From NCBI GenBank assembly GCA_019456225.1, contig VRUI01000017.1:1-64000 (forward strand): 64,000 nucleotides of DNA, read 5' to 3'. Position 1 is the stretch's first letter. Every line of letters begins with the position of its first letter. Positions 28,156-36,225 of the stretch are shown one piece after another. Below the pieces are notes generated by a model. It saw only the letters and a program-made list of their open reading frames with translations, did no database searches and was not told the origin of the DNA. A program made the translations under genes and the position numbers. The stretch is from Planctomycetota bacterium (GTDB taxonomy: Bacteria; Planctomycetota; Phycisphaerae; Sedimentisphaerales; Anaerohalosphaeraceae).

Positions 28156-28572
28156 ATGAAAAAGTTAATTATAATTCTGTTATTGACAACATTTTGCAGT
28201 ACTTCTATGGCAGGTATTTCAGGCAAATCATTTGATTCCTTGTATGAAGATCTCTTGGAGTTATTGAATTTGAATCGAGATGATGATGAACCTGTACAGG
28301 AGGTCGATGTCAAAAACGATAGTTTAGATGACTTGTACACTTCCCCGGACCAAAGCTATACAACGCCGGTTAATACTGACACAGAAACCTATTTGGATGA
28401 TTCAACGCTGCCTGGATCTGACGTGATTCCAGAAGGCGTAATCGATCCTGACCAGGGTGGAATTAACAACCCTGATTCGCCTGTATTAACTACTCCTGAA
28501 CCATGTTCGATCATACTGTCCAGCCTGGGCCTTGGGATACTCGGATATCTCAAGAGACGCCGGGCGATCTAG
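28156..28572 (+). CDS. Small acidic PEP-CTERM protein, likely exosortase substrate
   Basis: Protein of 138 residues. It has a signal peptide (MKKLIIILLLTTFCSTSMAG), an acidic Asp/Glu/Pro/Thr-rich middle (RDDDEPVQEVDVKNDSLDD) and a C-terminal sorting signal of PEP at residues 114-116, a hydrophobic segment (CSIILSSLGLGILGYL) and a basic end (KRRRAI). This tripartite tail defines PEP-CTERM proteins handled by exosortase. AGGGG precedes the ATG by 7 bases. It is the only PEP-CTERM protein found in this window and lies within 10 kb of the exosortase, so it is a natural candidate substrate. The middle part is unlike any domain I recognise. Confidence 0.88.
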   Translation: MKKLIIILLLTTFCSTSMAGISGKSFDSLYEDLLELLNLNRDDDEPVQEVDVKNDSLDDLYTSPDQSYTTPVNTDTETYLDDSTLPGSDVIPEGVIDPDQGGINNPDSPVLTTPEPCSIILSSLGLGILGYLKRRRAI

Positions 28573-28608
28573 CCTGCTGCTCTCCGGGCAATAGTGTGTT
28601 TTATATAG

Positions 28609-28647
28609 AATCGGCGGTGAATGATAAGTTTACCGCCGATTTTTTTA
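28609..28647 (+). terminator. Rho-independent terminator of the PEP-CTERM gene
   Basis: AATCGGCGGT and ACCGCCGATT form a perfect 10-bp stem, followed by a T-rich tail (TTTTTT). Confidence 0.85.
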
Positions 28648-28668
28648 TAACTCCTTACTCCTTACTAT

Positions 28669-29472
28669 TTACGCCTTACGCCACGTCCCGATTCCATCCC
28701 ACCAAATACCGATATGATTGATCGCGACGGTTTCATTGTATTGCTCCTTATACGCATCCTCAGCCATCTCAAGCAGTTGTCGCATACACTCTATTCCGCC
28801 AAGATGCCACGCATGCCCTCCCATCTCGACTACCTGTGCTTCAACGTTGCCGCAGCCGATCTTATGCTCTGCAAGAAGCCTTGCAAGGTCGATCGCCCGG
28901 CCTCTAAGCTCAATCTCACGCTGTTTTCTGTTGATAGACTCCATTTCCATCAGTTCTGCCATTAGTCGCTCATTGTCTTTCTGAATACGTTTCTGCAGCT
29001 CCTTCATTTCAGTTATACGTTCTTTCCTGTGCTCTCTGCTTGCAGGCAGAAGCATCTCCACGACGCTTACGGCAGGGTCGACAAGGATCCACACCAGAAA
29101 AGTTGAAAACAGTGTACCGGTAGTTGCAGAGATCATCAATTCGAATCCATTTTGTGTAAATTTTGTTGCTGTCAGACCTGCGGCCCCGCCGAGGAAGGGT
29201 GCGATATCATAGAATGTCAGGTAGCTTCTGCTGCACGTTAAAGGATGCTCAAGCTCAATTTTCTGACTTCGTGATACTCCTCTGAACATCGCGAACGAAT
29301 AGACCAGCATAAGAAAAAATATAAATGTACCGGAATGTCCGGACAGTGAAAAAATCACCCACCAATGAAGACCCGCCTCTCGAAGCGCAACGATCATTAA
29401 AAAGACGCTGCCGGCAATAAACCAGCAGGTACTGGCGATATGAATAAATTTCAAAAGACGATTAGAAGACAT
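28669..29472 (-). CDS. Hypothetical membrane protein with cytoplasmic coiled coil
   Basis: Protein of 267 residues, not recognised. The N-terminal half has four hydrophobic segments (including FIHIASTCWFIAGSVFLMIVAL and SGTFIFFLMLVYSFAMF). The C-terminal half is charged and helical (KERITEMKELQKRIQKDNERLMAELMEMESINRK), probably a coiled coil, ending in a compact segment rich in His and Trp (EMGGHAWHLGGIECM). It sits between the PEP-CTERM gene and wza on the opposite strand from the former. It could be part of the envelope system or an unrelated neighbour. The ribosome site is weak. Confidence 0.7.
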   Translation of the reverse strand: MSSNRLLKFIHIASTCWFIAGSVFLMIVALREAGLHWWVIFSLSGHSGTFIFFLMLVYSFAMFRGVSRSQKIELEHPLTCSRSYLTFYDIAPFLGGAAGLTATKFTQNGFELMISATTGTLFSTFLVWILVDPAVSVVEMLLPASREHRKERITEMKELQKRIQKDNERLMAELMEMESINRKQREIELRGRAIDLARLLAEHKIGCGNVEAQVVEMGGHAWHLGGIECMRQLLEMAEDAYKEQYNETVAINHIGIWWDGIGTWRKA

Positions 29473-29520
29473 TATTATTCCAAATCAACTTCGGCCATCA
29501 GGTTGCAAATAAGACTTTTG

Positions 29521-29580
29521 ACGGGCCGAATCCTCAATTAGTAATTGCTGATTTCAAACTGAACAACTGGTCAGTTTGAA
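29521..29580. repeat. Dispersed hairpin repeat (TCCTCAATT/AACTGACC family), copy 2
   Basis: GGGCCGAATCCTCAATTAGT then TTCAAACTGAAC-AACT-GGTCAGTTTGAA, a stem-loop with one mismatch, directly after the wza stop on the minus strand. It is related to 11,401-11,460 and 31,033-31,088. Confidence 0.7.
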
Positions 29581-29584
29581 TATA

Positions 29585-30337
29585 TTACGGTCCAACACCA
29601 CCAACACCACCTCCACCAACACCACCGGTACCAGTGACAACTCTGATAGCGGTTGCACCTCCAATGATCGGAGCGACCAGTTCGCTAACCGTCAGCCCTA
29701 TTGCCGCTAGAATGGTAGGGGGGACATAGATGACGTCGCCTTCTTCAAGGAGCACATTTTTCCTCATATCTCCATATTTGATCATCTTATGGAAATTAAC
29801 TTTGCATATCTGCCCCTTAACATCTTTCCCGGTCGACGGTCTCACCAGTCGAATTCTCTCTTCCCACGCCTGGAACGTCGGCACCGCTTTGGCAATAGCA
29901 GACATCACAGTCTCCCGCCCGCTAAACAGTTTTGCCCCCGGATCTCTAACCTGACCGATTATATAATATAGTTTACTCGCAAAGCCGGACACCTGAACAT
30001 CGATAGGGTGTTCGTCCCGCAATTTATAAACATGCGATATCCTGTCCATCAGGATTTTCGCGACCTCATCCGGAGTTTTCCCGGCCACTGAAACGTCTCC
30101 GATGATCTCATAAGAAACCTTCCCGTCAGCCCGAATAACCTGAGCCTGAGCATGAAGTTCGGGTATACGCGTTGCGCTGATCGTAATCTCGTCAGCCGGC
30201 TGCAGTCTATACTCTTCAAGTGTAACGTTGACTTCATGAGGCTTTTTAAAAGAACTAACATTTTTATTACTACAATTATAGCAGCCGCCGACTAAAAATA
30301 ATAAAACCTGTAGAGTTAGAATATACGAAGTCTTCAT
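29585..30337 (-). CDS. Wza-like polysaccharide export lipoprotein
   Basis: Outer-membrane export protein of 250 residues. It has a lipoprotein signal with lipobox LVGGC (Cys19), then a Poly_export domain starting YRLQPADEITISATRIPELH and a SLBB-type region (YYIIGQVRDPGAKLF). Wza-type proteins form the channel through which the polymer leaves the cell. It is shorter than classical Wza (about 380 residues), as is usual in PEP-CTERM loci. The C-terminus ends in a glycine-rich tail (GTGGVGGGGVGGVGP), which is unusual. CAGGGGG lies 7 bases before the ATG. It belongs functionally with the EPS locus although it is on the other strand. Confidence 0.88.
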   Translation of the reverse strand: MKTSYILTLQVLLFLVGGCYNCSNKNVSSFKKPHEVNVTLEEYRLQPADEITISATRIPELHAQAQVIRADGKVSYEIIGDVSVAGKTPDEVAKILMDRISHVYKLRDEHPIDVQVSGFASKLYYIIGQVRDPGAKLFSGRETVMSAIAKAVPTFQAWEERIRLVRPSTGKDVKGQICKVNFHKMIKYGDMRKNVLLEEGDVIYVPPTILAAIGLTVSELVAPIIGGATAIRVVTGTGGVGGGGVGGVGP

Positions 30338-30677
30338 TTATACGCCCCCTGTCTCTTTGATCTATTAAATACCCCGCGATCGCACCGCCAAGGCTGATTA
30401 TACATACTAACCAAAATCTCGGCACCATAACCTTACGACTGAATGTGCAAAATGCTAACAAATCAAGCATTTCCCTTAACCATAATATATTATACCATCA
30501 ATCGTTAGCTTTACGGACTAATCCGATCCGGCAATTATAAACTTTTTACTTATTATCAGTATCATCCTGAACCAACGCCAATACAACTCGTACAATAAAT
30601 GACACTTTTGCAATTAAAAATGAGTGAGAAAAAAAAACTGTTGACTCAATTCCGGGGGTGAAAATGGGGGTGAAAAA
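30338..30677. other. Intergenic region upstream of wza
   Basis: About 340 bases, AT-rich. It should hold the wza promoter and that of the small plus-strand gene at 30,678. No repeat was seen. A minus-strand frame at 30,276-30,428 (50 codons, one hydrophobic segment) overlaps the wza start and has no good ribosome site, so it is not called. Confidence 0.4.
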
Positions 30678-30920
30678 ATGGATGAGTCAGTTGAAAAAAC
30701 TATTACAGAGTTGCTGGACCATATGAAGTTTATCGCCGATTTACAGTCTGGTAAATACGGCGTTATTTCAAAGCCGAAACAGATGGAAGACTGCGTCGAT
30801 GAAATGAAGGATTCATTGAACAATCTCAGTTTCGTTATCAAATATATAGTATTTGACCTGGAAGCAACAAGAAGGGAGAATTATTCGTTAAGAAAACTGC
30901 TCGAAAAAAAACGAAGATAA
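30678..30920 (+). CDS. Small helical protein of unknown function
   Basis: Protein of 80 residues (MDESVEKTITELLDHMKFIA...), rich in Glu and Lys, with heptad-like leucines and a basic end (LRKLLEKKRR). It is probably a short coiled coil. GGGGGTG lies 5 bases before the ATG. It has no recognised family. It stands alone between wza and mdh, followed by a dispersed repeat. Confidence 0.55.
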   Translation: MDESVEKTITELLDHMKFIADLQSGKYGVISKPKQMEDCVDEMKDSLNNLSFVIKYIVFDLEATRRENYSLRKLLEKKRR

Positions 30921-30927
30921 TAAAAAA

Positions 30928-30982
30928 GCAAAAGCCCGAAGCGCACAAAAAGCGGTAGCACCGCAAGCGCAGGGATAAAACC
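30928..30982. repeat. Dispersed repeat (AAAAGCCCGAA..CAGGGA family), copy 2
   Basis: AAAAGCCCGAAGCGC and GCGCAGGGATAAAACC separated by a short hairpin (GCGGTAGCACCGC). Related to 20,862-20,887 and 43,961-43,996. Confidence 0.55.
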
Positions 30983-31032
30983 GTTACAATAAAACAGTCT
31001 CGGCCGTCCTGCCCTGAGTTTGTCGAAGGGAA

Positions 31033-31088
31033 GGCCGTATCCTCAATTCGTAATTAGTAATTCTCAAACTGACCAAAGGTCAGTTTGA
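31033..31088. repeat. Dispersed hairpin repeat (TCCTCAATT/AACTGACC family), copy 3
   Basis: GGCCGTATCCTCAATTCGT then CTCAAACTGACC-AAA-GGTCAGTTTGAG, a perfect 12-bp stem. It lies just after the mdh stop codon on the minus strand, where it could act as a transcript end, though no T-run follows. Confidence 0.75.
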
Positions 31089-31093
31089 GCGGC

Positions 31094-32026
31094 CTATATC
31101 ATTTTCTCAACTTTTTCAACCAGTGCCTTGACGTGGTTTACCGATTCGTTGAGATCGGCAGTCTCCTTTTCGTTCAGATTCAGGGTCAAAACATTTGCTA
31201 CTCCGCCAGAGCCAAGCATAACAGGAACACCAACAAAAGCCCCGCCGATTCCGTATTCCCCCTGACAGTATGCACAGCAGCTCATTATGGTTTTAGAGTC
31301 GTTAAGAATCGCTTCGACCATCTTGACCGCTCCGCAAGCCGGTGCATAGTATGCGCTGTAACCGAGCAGGTTCACTATCTCAATACCTCCCTTTCGGGCA
31401 CGTTCTATCAGTGCTTCGATTTTCTCAGGTGCCATCAATTCCGGCAGCGGAATTCCGGCAATCGAAGTGAACCGCGGAAGAGGAACCATGTCATCACCGT
31501 GGCCGCCCATTAGCACCCCGCGAATATCGCCAATATCAACTCCCAGTTCTTCAGCGATAAAACATGCGAACCTTGCCGAATCCAGGGCACCTGCCATGCC
31601 AATAACACGTTTCTTATCAAATCCGCTGACTTTTGCAGCTACATGTGTCATCGCATCAAGCGGATTGCAAACTACGATAATAATGCAGTTTGGAGACGTA
31701 CGTACGATCTGTTCGGTTACGGACTTTACAATTCCGGCGTTTTTGGCCAGAAGGTCGTCCCTGCTCATGCCAGGCTTTCGCGGCATACCGCTGGTAATGA
31801 TGACAATATCACTGTTGACCGTCAAAGACCAGTCAGTAGTTCCAAGAAGATTTCCGGCGGAAGCATAAACACCTTTTGCTTCTGCCAGGTCCAGTGCCTT
31901 GCCTTCGCCCATACCCTTGACTATGTCCAGAAGAACGACATCACCCAAGCCTTTTGAAGCAATAATTTGTGCGGTAGTGGCACCAACATTGCCGGCGCCA
32001 ACAACTGTAATCTTCGCTTTACTCAC
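31094..32026 (-). CDS. mdh: Malate dehydrogenase (LDH-like type)
   Basis: NAD-dependent malate dehydrogenase of 310 residues, converting malate and oxaloacetate in the TCA cycle or its reductive branch. It shows the Rossmann motif VGAGNVGATTA with the NAD-selecting Asp in VVLLDI, then the substrate loop MPRKPGMSRDDL (Arg pair), DSARF with the substrate Arg and GGHGDDMVPL with the catalytic His. The Arg in the loop position specifies malate rather than lactate. It starts at a GTG with AGGAG 6 bases upstream; the ATG two bases earlier runs straight into a stop. It appears to be a single-gene unit. Confidence 0.93.
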   Translation of the reverse strand: MSKAKITVVGAGNVGATTAQIIASKGLGDVVLLDIVKGMGEGKALDLAEAKGVYASAGNLLGTTDWSLTVNSDIVIITSGMPRKPGMSRDDLLAKNAGIVKSVTEQIVRTSPNCIIIVVCNPLDAMTHVAAKVSGFDKKRVIGMAGALDSARFACFIAEELGVDIGDIRGVLMGGHGDDMVPLPRFTSIAGIPLPELMAPEKIEALIERARKGGIEIVNLLGYSAYYAPACGAVKMVEAILNDSKTIMSCCAYCQGEYGIGGAFVGVPVMLGSGGVANVLTLNLNEKETADLNESVNHVKALVEKVEKMI

Positions 32027-32092
32027 ATTTAACTCCTATTATAATTTAAATTAGCAGATGTTTTTAGTATTCCATTTTATATCTTAGCTCAG

Positions 32093-34015
32093 CTAGCCAT
32101 GACGCATCCGAATCTCTTTATTAAAAAGCCTGAGCTGAACATCAATTGCCTCGATCGCCCACTCGATATAGTGAAGCTGGTGAGCCGGCTTGCCGTTCCG
32201 CTCTGTCATCAGCCCATGCTGAATGATCTTCAAAAATCGGCTCCTCGTATGCCTGCTGATTTCCGTAGGATTGTCTGACCACTCTTTTAGCTCTTCATAC
32301 TGATTCCTCAACCGCTTGCTGGAGTTCAACTGCAGCGGAGTCAGGTAATCGGCCGGGTTATACGCGATCTGCAAACCCTTCAGTGCCATAATGATCGGCT
32401 CATAATTCGCCCTGGCGTCAAGCCTCATAAACTTATACTGCTGCGTATACGTCGTCGCGTGAGAGGGCGATCTTTCCGCGATTCCATCACTGCGAAGCTG
32501 TGACATACGCTTGCTCGAACGCGCAAAGACAAGCTCTTCGCCATATTTATCCTGACGAATCTCATCGTGCCCCATACGAGAAACCCACAGCCTTCCGGAC
32601 CTGTGCAGTTCGGTACCGCCGCCAAGGGCAAACAAACATTTAACAATACTAAGCCGCAGCATCCGCTGGCTTTGTCTCTGACGCTTTTGCAGCTGGAACG
32701 ACAGATGCAAACTATGCGGCTTAACCGGGTAAAACACGCATATCTCATGAATAAGCTGGTTCAAAAGCCACGGATCAGCAGTAGCCGGTTTAGACAGCTC
32801 ACCCATAATATTCAGCCTGCCGGGTGCAAACTCCAGAAAACCTTTACGCCGCGATATCTTGCTGCTCAATCCGTGATCGTCGATATAACCGCCAAGCTTC
32901 CACGTTAAAATATCAAGCCGAAAATCCTCAAAGTACTTAAATGCGTCAAATACATGATCGATCGATCCGCTATCTTTTCTGATCGTATTGAACCCAAGGT
33001 TACTAAGCTCAAGCTCGGCGCCCATCGGCATGATACCGGTCTGCCGGTTAACCCGAACCCGCTCAAGTTCGCTCCGCATCAAACGCGAATCGAATACACT
33101 GTCAGAGGCACTAACGGCATACTTAACATAGTCAACAAGGTCGTATTGACCGTCGCAGGGCATAGTATCGATACACTGCTTAAGTATCATCTCGATCGCC
33201 GAAACATTAGCGTTCATCATCCTCAGCGCAATAAGCATACTAACGCACCGCGTAAAATACCGCGGAGACGTCCCAAGCCTTTCAACCTCAAAACGGTACC
33301 GATCCTGGATCGTCTGTTCGATCTGATTGAACATCACCTGCTTAACCATCAGCCCGATATAATTGGAAATATACGGAACTGCTTCCGGTTCGTCGAACAG
33401 ATGCTTAATAGTCGGATAGGGCCGGTCAAGCTCATGCTCAAGGTAATAGTCGCTTATTGTCCCGCTGTCAAGATAACTGACAACAAGGTCACGTTCTGTC
33501 GTACCAAGAAGCTCACGCCTTGCTCTGCGTTCGGTATCGGCATCCTGAGATTCCTCACCGGGACGCGTATCATCTTTCAGGAATTTCTCGATACGCTTGC
33601 GAAGCCAAAGCTCATGGATAAGATTGACATGAAATCGGTCGCCAAACCGCCGGCGCATCGATCTGTGACTAACAAGGTACGCCTCCGCATCAACCTCACC
33701 GTCGGCCGTAGACACCGTAACGGTCTCACGCTCATAGAGTTTACCTTCATAACGGTCGATCTCCGCAAATGCCTCAAAAGGTACGTCATAGATAATCATA
33801 CCCTCAAGCTTGGCAACGGCCTTCTTTACCGCATAATAATAAACATTGTCAGGGCTAACCTTACGATACCCCGCAAGAAGTGCAAGCTCAGCCCTAAGAA
33901 GTTTCTCATGATTAAGCGCAGGATTCAGACCAAAGCTAAGCCCGCAAACAGACTTAAAAATTGAAGGATCACGCATGGACCCATAAACAAACATATTAAA
34001 AGTTTTTTCTTCCAT
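32093..34015 (-). CDS. GGCT-like N-terminus fused to an amidoligase-like region
   Basis: Protein of 640 residues. Residues 1-115 look like a gamma-glutamylcyclotransferase/AIG2 domain: FVYGSMRDP at 9-17 (the substrate-binding YGxL-type loop), LEGMIIYDV around the acidic residue Glu71 and IDRYEG at 86-91. A charged linker follows. From about 330 onward, MGAELELSNLGF resembles the first motif of amidoligases (GxExE, the glutamine-synthetase-like fold), and FLEFAPGRLN and KPHSLHLSFQLQ could be later strands with metal or nucleotide ligands. Association of the two families is known in peptide-amide metabolism. The amidoligase assignment is tentative. A TCGCC-TTC-GGCGA hairpin stands just before the ATG. 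Confidence 0.6.
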   Translation of the reverse strand: MEEKTFNMFVYGSMRDPSIFKSVCGLSFGLNPALNHEKLLRAELALLAGYRKVSPDNVYYYAVKKAVAKLEGMIIYDVPFEAFAEIDRYEGKLYERETVTVSTADGEVDAEAYLVSHRSMRRRFGDRFHVNLIHELWLRKRIEKFLKDDTRPGEESQDADTERRARRELLGTTERDLVVSYLDSGTISDYYLEHELDRPYPTIKHLFDEPEAVPYISNYIGLMVKQVMFNQIEQTIQDRYRFEVERLGTSPRYFTRCVSMLIALRMMNANVSAIEMILKQCIDTMPCDGQYDLVDYVKYAVSASDSVFDSRLMRSELERVRVNRQTGIMPMGAELELSNLGFNTIRKDSGSIDHVFDAFKYFEDFRLDILTWKLGGYIDDHGLSSKISRRKGFLEFAPGRLNIMGELSKPATADPWLLNQLIHEICVFYPVKPHSLHLSFQLQKRQRQSQRMLRLSIVKCLFALGGGTELHRSGRLWVSRMGHDEIRQDKYGEELVFARSSKRMSQLRSDGIAERSPSHATTYTQQYKFMRLDARANYEPIIMALKGLQIAYNPADYLTPLQLNSSKRLRNQYEELKEWSDNPTEISRHTRSRFLKIIQHGLMTERNGKPAHQLHYIEWAIEAIDVQLRLFNKEIRMRHG

Positions 34016-34085
34016 ATGAAATAGTATCGCCGAAGGCGATCCCCTTTTAAGTTTTCATCGTTGCCCGACTTACGACTTACGAAAT

Positions 34086-35237
34086 TCAATGCACAATTTT
34101 CGTGACATGCGCGTGAATACAAATAAGAATTTCATAACAAATAGTCCCGGCGATATCTGCCAATGCATAAGCACTGCACGCCGATTCCCTGTCGTTGTCA
34201 ATTATCGTAGCCATCTGCCCGACCGACACGTTTTTCACATCCGTAACATCGATCAGCACCTGGTCCATACAAACTCGTCCGACAACATCGACCACCTTAC
34301 CGGCGACGATCATCTTTGCATTATTCGAGAAAGCCCGCCAGTACCCGTCGGCATACCCATGCGGAATGATCCCAATAACCGTATCACGTTTCGTAACAAA
34401 AGAGCACCCATAGCTGACCGCATGCCCCTTCGGTATCTTCTTGAGACGAATGATCGGTGCCTGCAGCTTAACAACCGGCTCAAGATCAACAGGCGCATCG
34501 GCCATTGGCCTCGAGTAATACCCGTATAAACTAATACCGCACCGAACCATATCGAAATGAGCCTCCGGAATCTTTATCGTCGCCGCACTATTGGCCGCAT
34601 GAACGATAACATCTTTCCGTTGACGAATCTTCGTCTTATCGAGAAACTCCTGGAAATTCGCCAACTGCTCATAAGCATAGCTAAGGTCCTCTTCATCTGC
34701 CGTCGCAAAATGCGTATATACCCCTGCAAGCCGCGTATTTTCACACGCGTCGATCTTTTCAATAAGCTTTTCGGCATATTCCCCGTCAACACCGCACCTG
34801 CCCATACCCGTTTCGATATTAACATGCAGATTAACTACATGATTGCTGCCGGAAAGAACAATTGCCGCATGTTTGATCGCCTCAAGGGAAGAAATTGTAC
34901 AATGAAAATCCCGTTTTCCGCAAAAGTCGATCAGGTCGGGTGCCATAAACTCGTTGATCGCTTCAAGTATAAATATCTTTTGTTTTTTCACCAGGGTTGA
35001 AATATGGATCGCTTCATAAACACTGCTGACCGCGAAAAAATCAACCTCCGCCTCTTTAAGAATATTAACCGTCTCCTCGATACCATGCCCGTATGCGTTA
35101 GCTTTTACAACGGCGCACATCTTCGTCCCATCCGGACAAAGCCCCTTAAGTTTACGCATATTACCCAGCAGGGCACCGGAATAAACATGAGCCTGAAGAT
35201 CAGGCCGCATAAGTTTCTGAGATCGATAAAGACGCAT
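34086..35237 (-). CDS. alr: Alanine racemase
   Basis: PLP-dependent alanine racemase of about 383 residues, making D-alanine for peptidoglycan. The PLP lysine is in CAVVKANAYGHG, the catalytic Tyr region reads AVSYGCSF and the C-terminal domain shows PHGYADGYWR and VGRVCMDQVLIDVT, all family signatures. The start is taken at MRLYRSQKLM (35,237), since an ATG 11 codons upstream has no ribosome site; both are possible. Conserved alr genes support that at least some members of this lineage have peptidoglycan. Confidence 0.92.
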   Translation of the reverse strand: MRLYRSQKLMRPDLQAHVYSGALLGNMRKLKGLCPDGTKMCAVVKANAYGHGIEETVNILKEAEVDFFAVSSVYEAIHISTLVKKQKIFILEAINEFMAPDLIDFCGKRDFHCTISSLEAIKHAAIVLSGSNHVVNLHVNIETGMGRCGVDGEYAEKLIEKIDACENTRLAGVYTHFATADEEDLSYAYEQLANFQEFLDKTKIRQRKDVIVHAANSAATIKIPEAHFDMVRCGISLYGYYSRPMADAPVDLEPVVKLQAPIIRLKKIPKGHAVSYGCSFVTKRDTVIGIIPHGYADGYWRAFSNNAKMIVAGKVVDVVGRVCMDQVLIDVTDVKNVSVGQMATIIDNDRESACSAYALADIAGTICYEILICIHAHVTKIVH

Positions 35238-35294
35238 AAAATTCCATTCTTTCCGGCATTTGATTGACAAATACTAATAACAAATTAAAATCGC

Positions 35295-35310
35295 GGGAGC
35301 GCAAGCTCCC
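35295..35310 (-). repeat. GGGAGC-GCAA-GCTCCC hairpin, copy 1
   Basis: Perfect 6-bp GC-rich stem with a 4-base loop, between a GT2 gene and alr on the minus strand. Identical hairpins occur at 38,675-38,690 and 59,214-59,229. On the minus strand each is followed by CGCG or CTCGC and a short T-rich run, so they may terminate or attenuate transcription. Confidence 0.7.
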
Positions 35311-35430
35311 CGATCAGACTTAACAATAAAAATGATCGTTAACAAAAAACAAGATAACAGACAACTTAACAAAAAAAACATCCCGTTTTATTATATATTA
35401 TCTTCATGGCCTTCATGGTAAAAACACACC

Positions 35431-36171
35431 TCACGCCTCACGATTAATCTCTTTCCGGAGCCTGAGCAATTCCTTAAACGCCCGAAAAATAACAGATAAA
35501 TTCGCACCCGTCGAGGAACCCGCCGTCCGGGGGTAATGATGCACACCGCGTTGAACAACAGTATACCCTTTCTTCAGCGACCGTGCCAGGATCTCCGCAT
35601 CGATCAAAGCACCGGTACTCTGCATCTCAATATCGTCAAATATCTTACGTTTAAAAAGTTTGAAAGCGCAGTCAATATCCCGAACCTTCATGCCAAAAAC
35701 AAAACACACCAGCTTACCCCAGCACCACGCGTTGAGCTTGCGGACAGGACCATCCTTACGGTTAAGCCTGTAGCAGCTGACAATATCATACTCACCCATA
35801 AGCCCGAGCAGCTCCGGCATCTCGGAAATATCAAATTGCCCGTCACCGTCGGTATAGAATACAAGTTCCTTGCTCGCGGCATGAAAACCCGTTTGAAGCG
35901 CACTGCCGTACCCAAGATTAGTTTGGTGATGAATTGCCACAACCTCGGCGATCTCACCGGCAAGCCGATCCGAAACTTCCCGCGTACTGTCACTGCTGCC
36001 GTCATCGACAATAATAACCTCAAAATCCTCGCTAACACCCCGAAGCACCTCAACAGCCTTAACAACAAGCACCTCAACAGAATCCCCTTCATTATAACAA
36101 GGAAAAAAAACGCTGACAGAACGCCCCCGCACACCCTCACCAACTTCAACGTTATCACCAATATCATTCAT
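35431..36171 (-). CDS. Polyprenol-phosphate sugar synthase-like GT2 (DPM1 type)
   Basis: Glycosyltransferase of 246 residues close in pattern to dolichol-phosphate mannose synthases: VFFPCYNEGDSVEVLV, EVIIVDDGSSDSTREV, YTDGDGQFD (the DGDGQFD metal motif), RKDGPVRKLNAWCWGKLV and KKGYTVVQRGVHHYPRTAGSSTG. Such enzymes make polyprenyl-phosphate sugars used by membrane GT-C transferases. Directly upstream is a large GT-C-like membrane protein, so the two may form a donor and transferase pair. The C-terminal membrane segments of some family members are absent. Confidence 0.87.
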   Translation of the reverse strand: MNDIGDNVEVGEGVRGRSVSVFFPCYNEGDSVEVLVVKAVEVLRGVSEDFEVIIVDDGSSDSTREVSDRLAGEIAEVVAIHHQTNLGYGSALQTGFHAASKELVFYTDGDGQFDISEMPELLGLMGEYDIVSCYRLNRKDGPVRKLNAWCWGKLVCFVFGMKVRDIDCAFKLFKRKIFDDIEMQSTGALIDAEILARSLKKGYTVVQRGVHHYPRTAGSSTGANLSVIFRAFKELLRLRKEINREA

Positions 36172-36225
36172 AAGCTAAATCTATCCCTTTTGCTGCCCGT
36201 TGCCCGCTGCCCGTCGTACGTATAT

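Noticed and set aside
30276-30428. Small membrane protein frame (MVPRFWLVCIISLGGAIAGY...) overlapping the wza start
   Set aside because: It overlaps wza by about 60 bases and has no well-placed ribosome site; possible but not supportable.
32954-33964. A 336-codon open frame on the plus strand opposite the GGCT-amidoligase-like gene
   Set aside because: Fully antisense to a gene with recognisable motifs, with low-complexity basic translation and no ribosome site.
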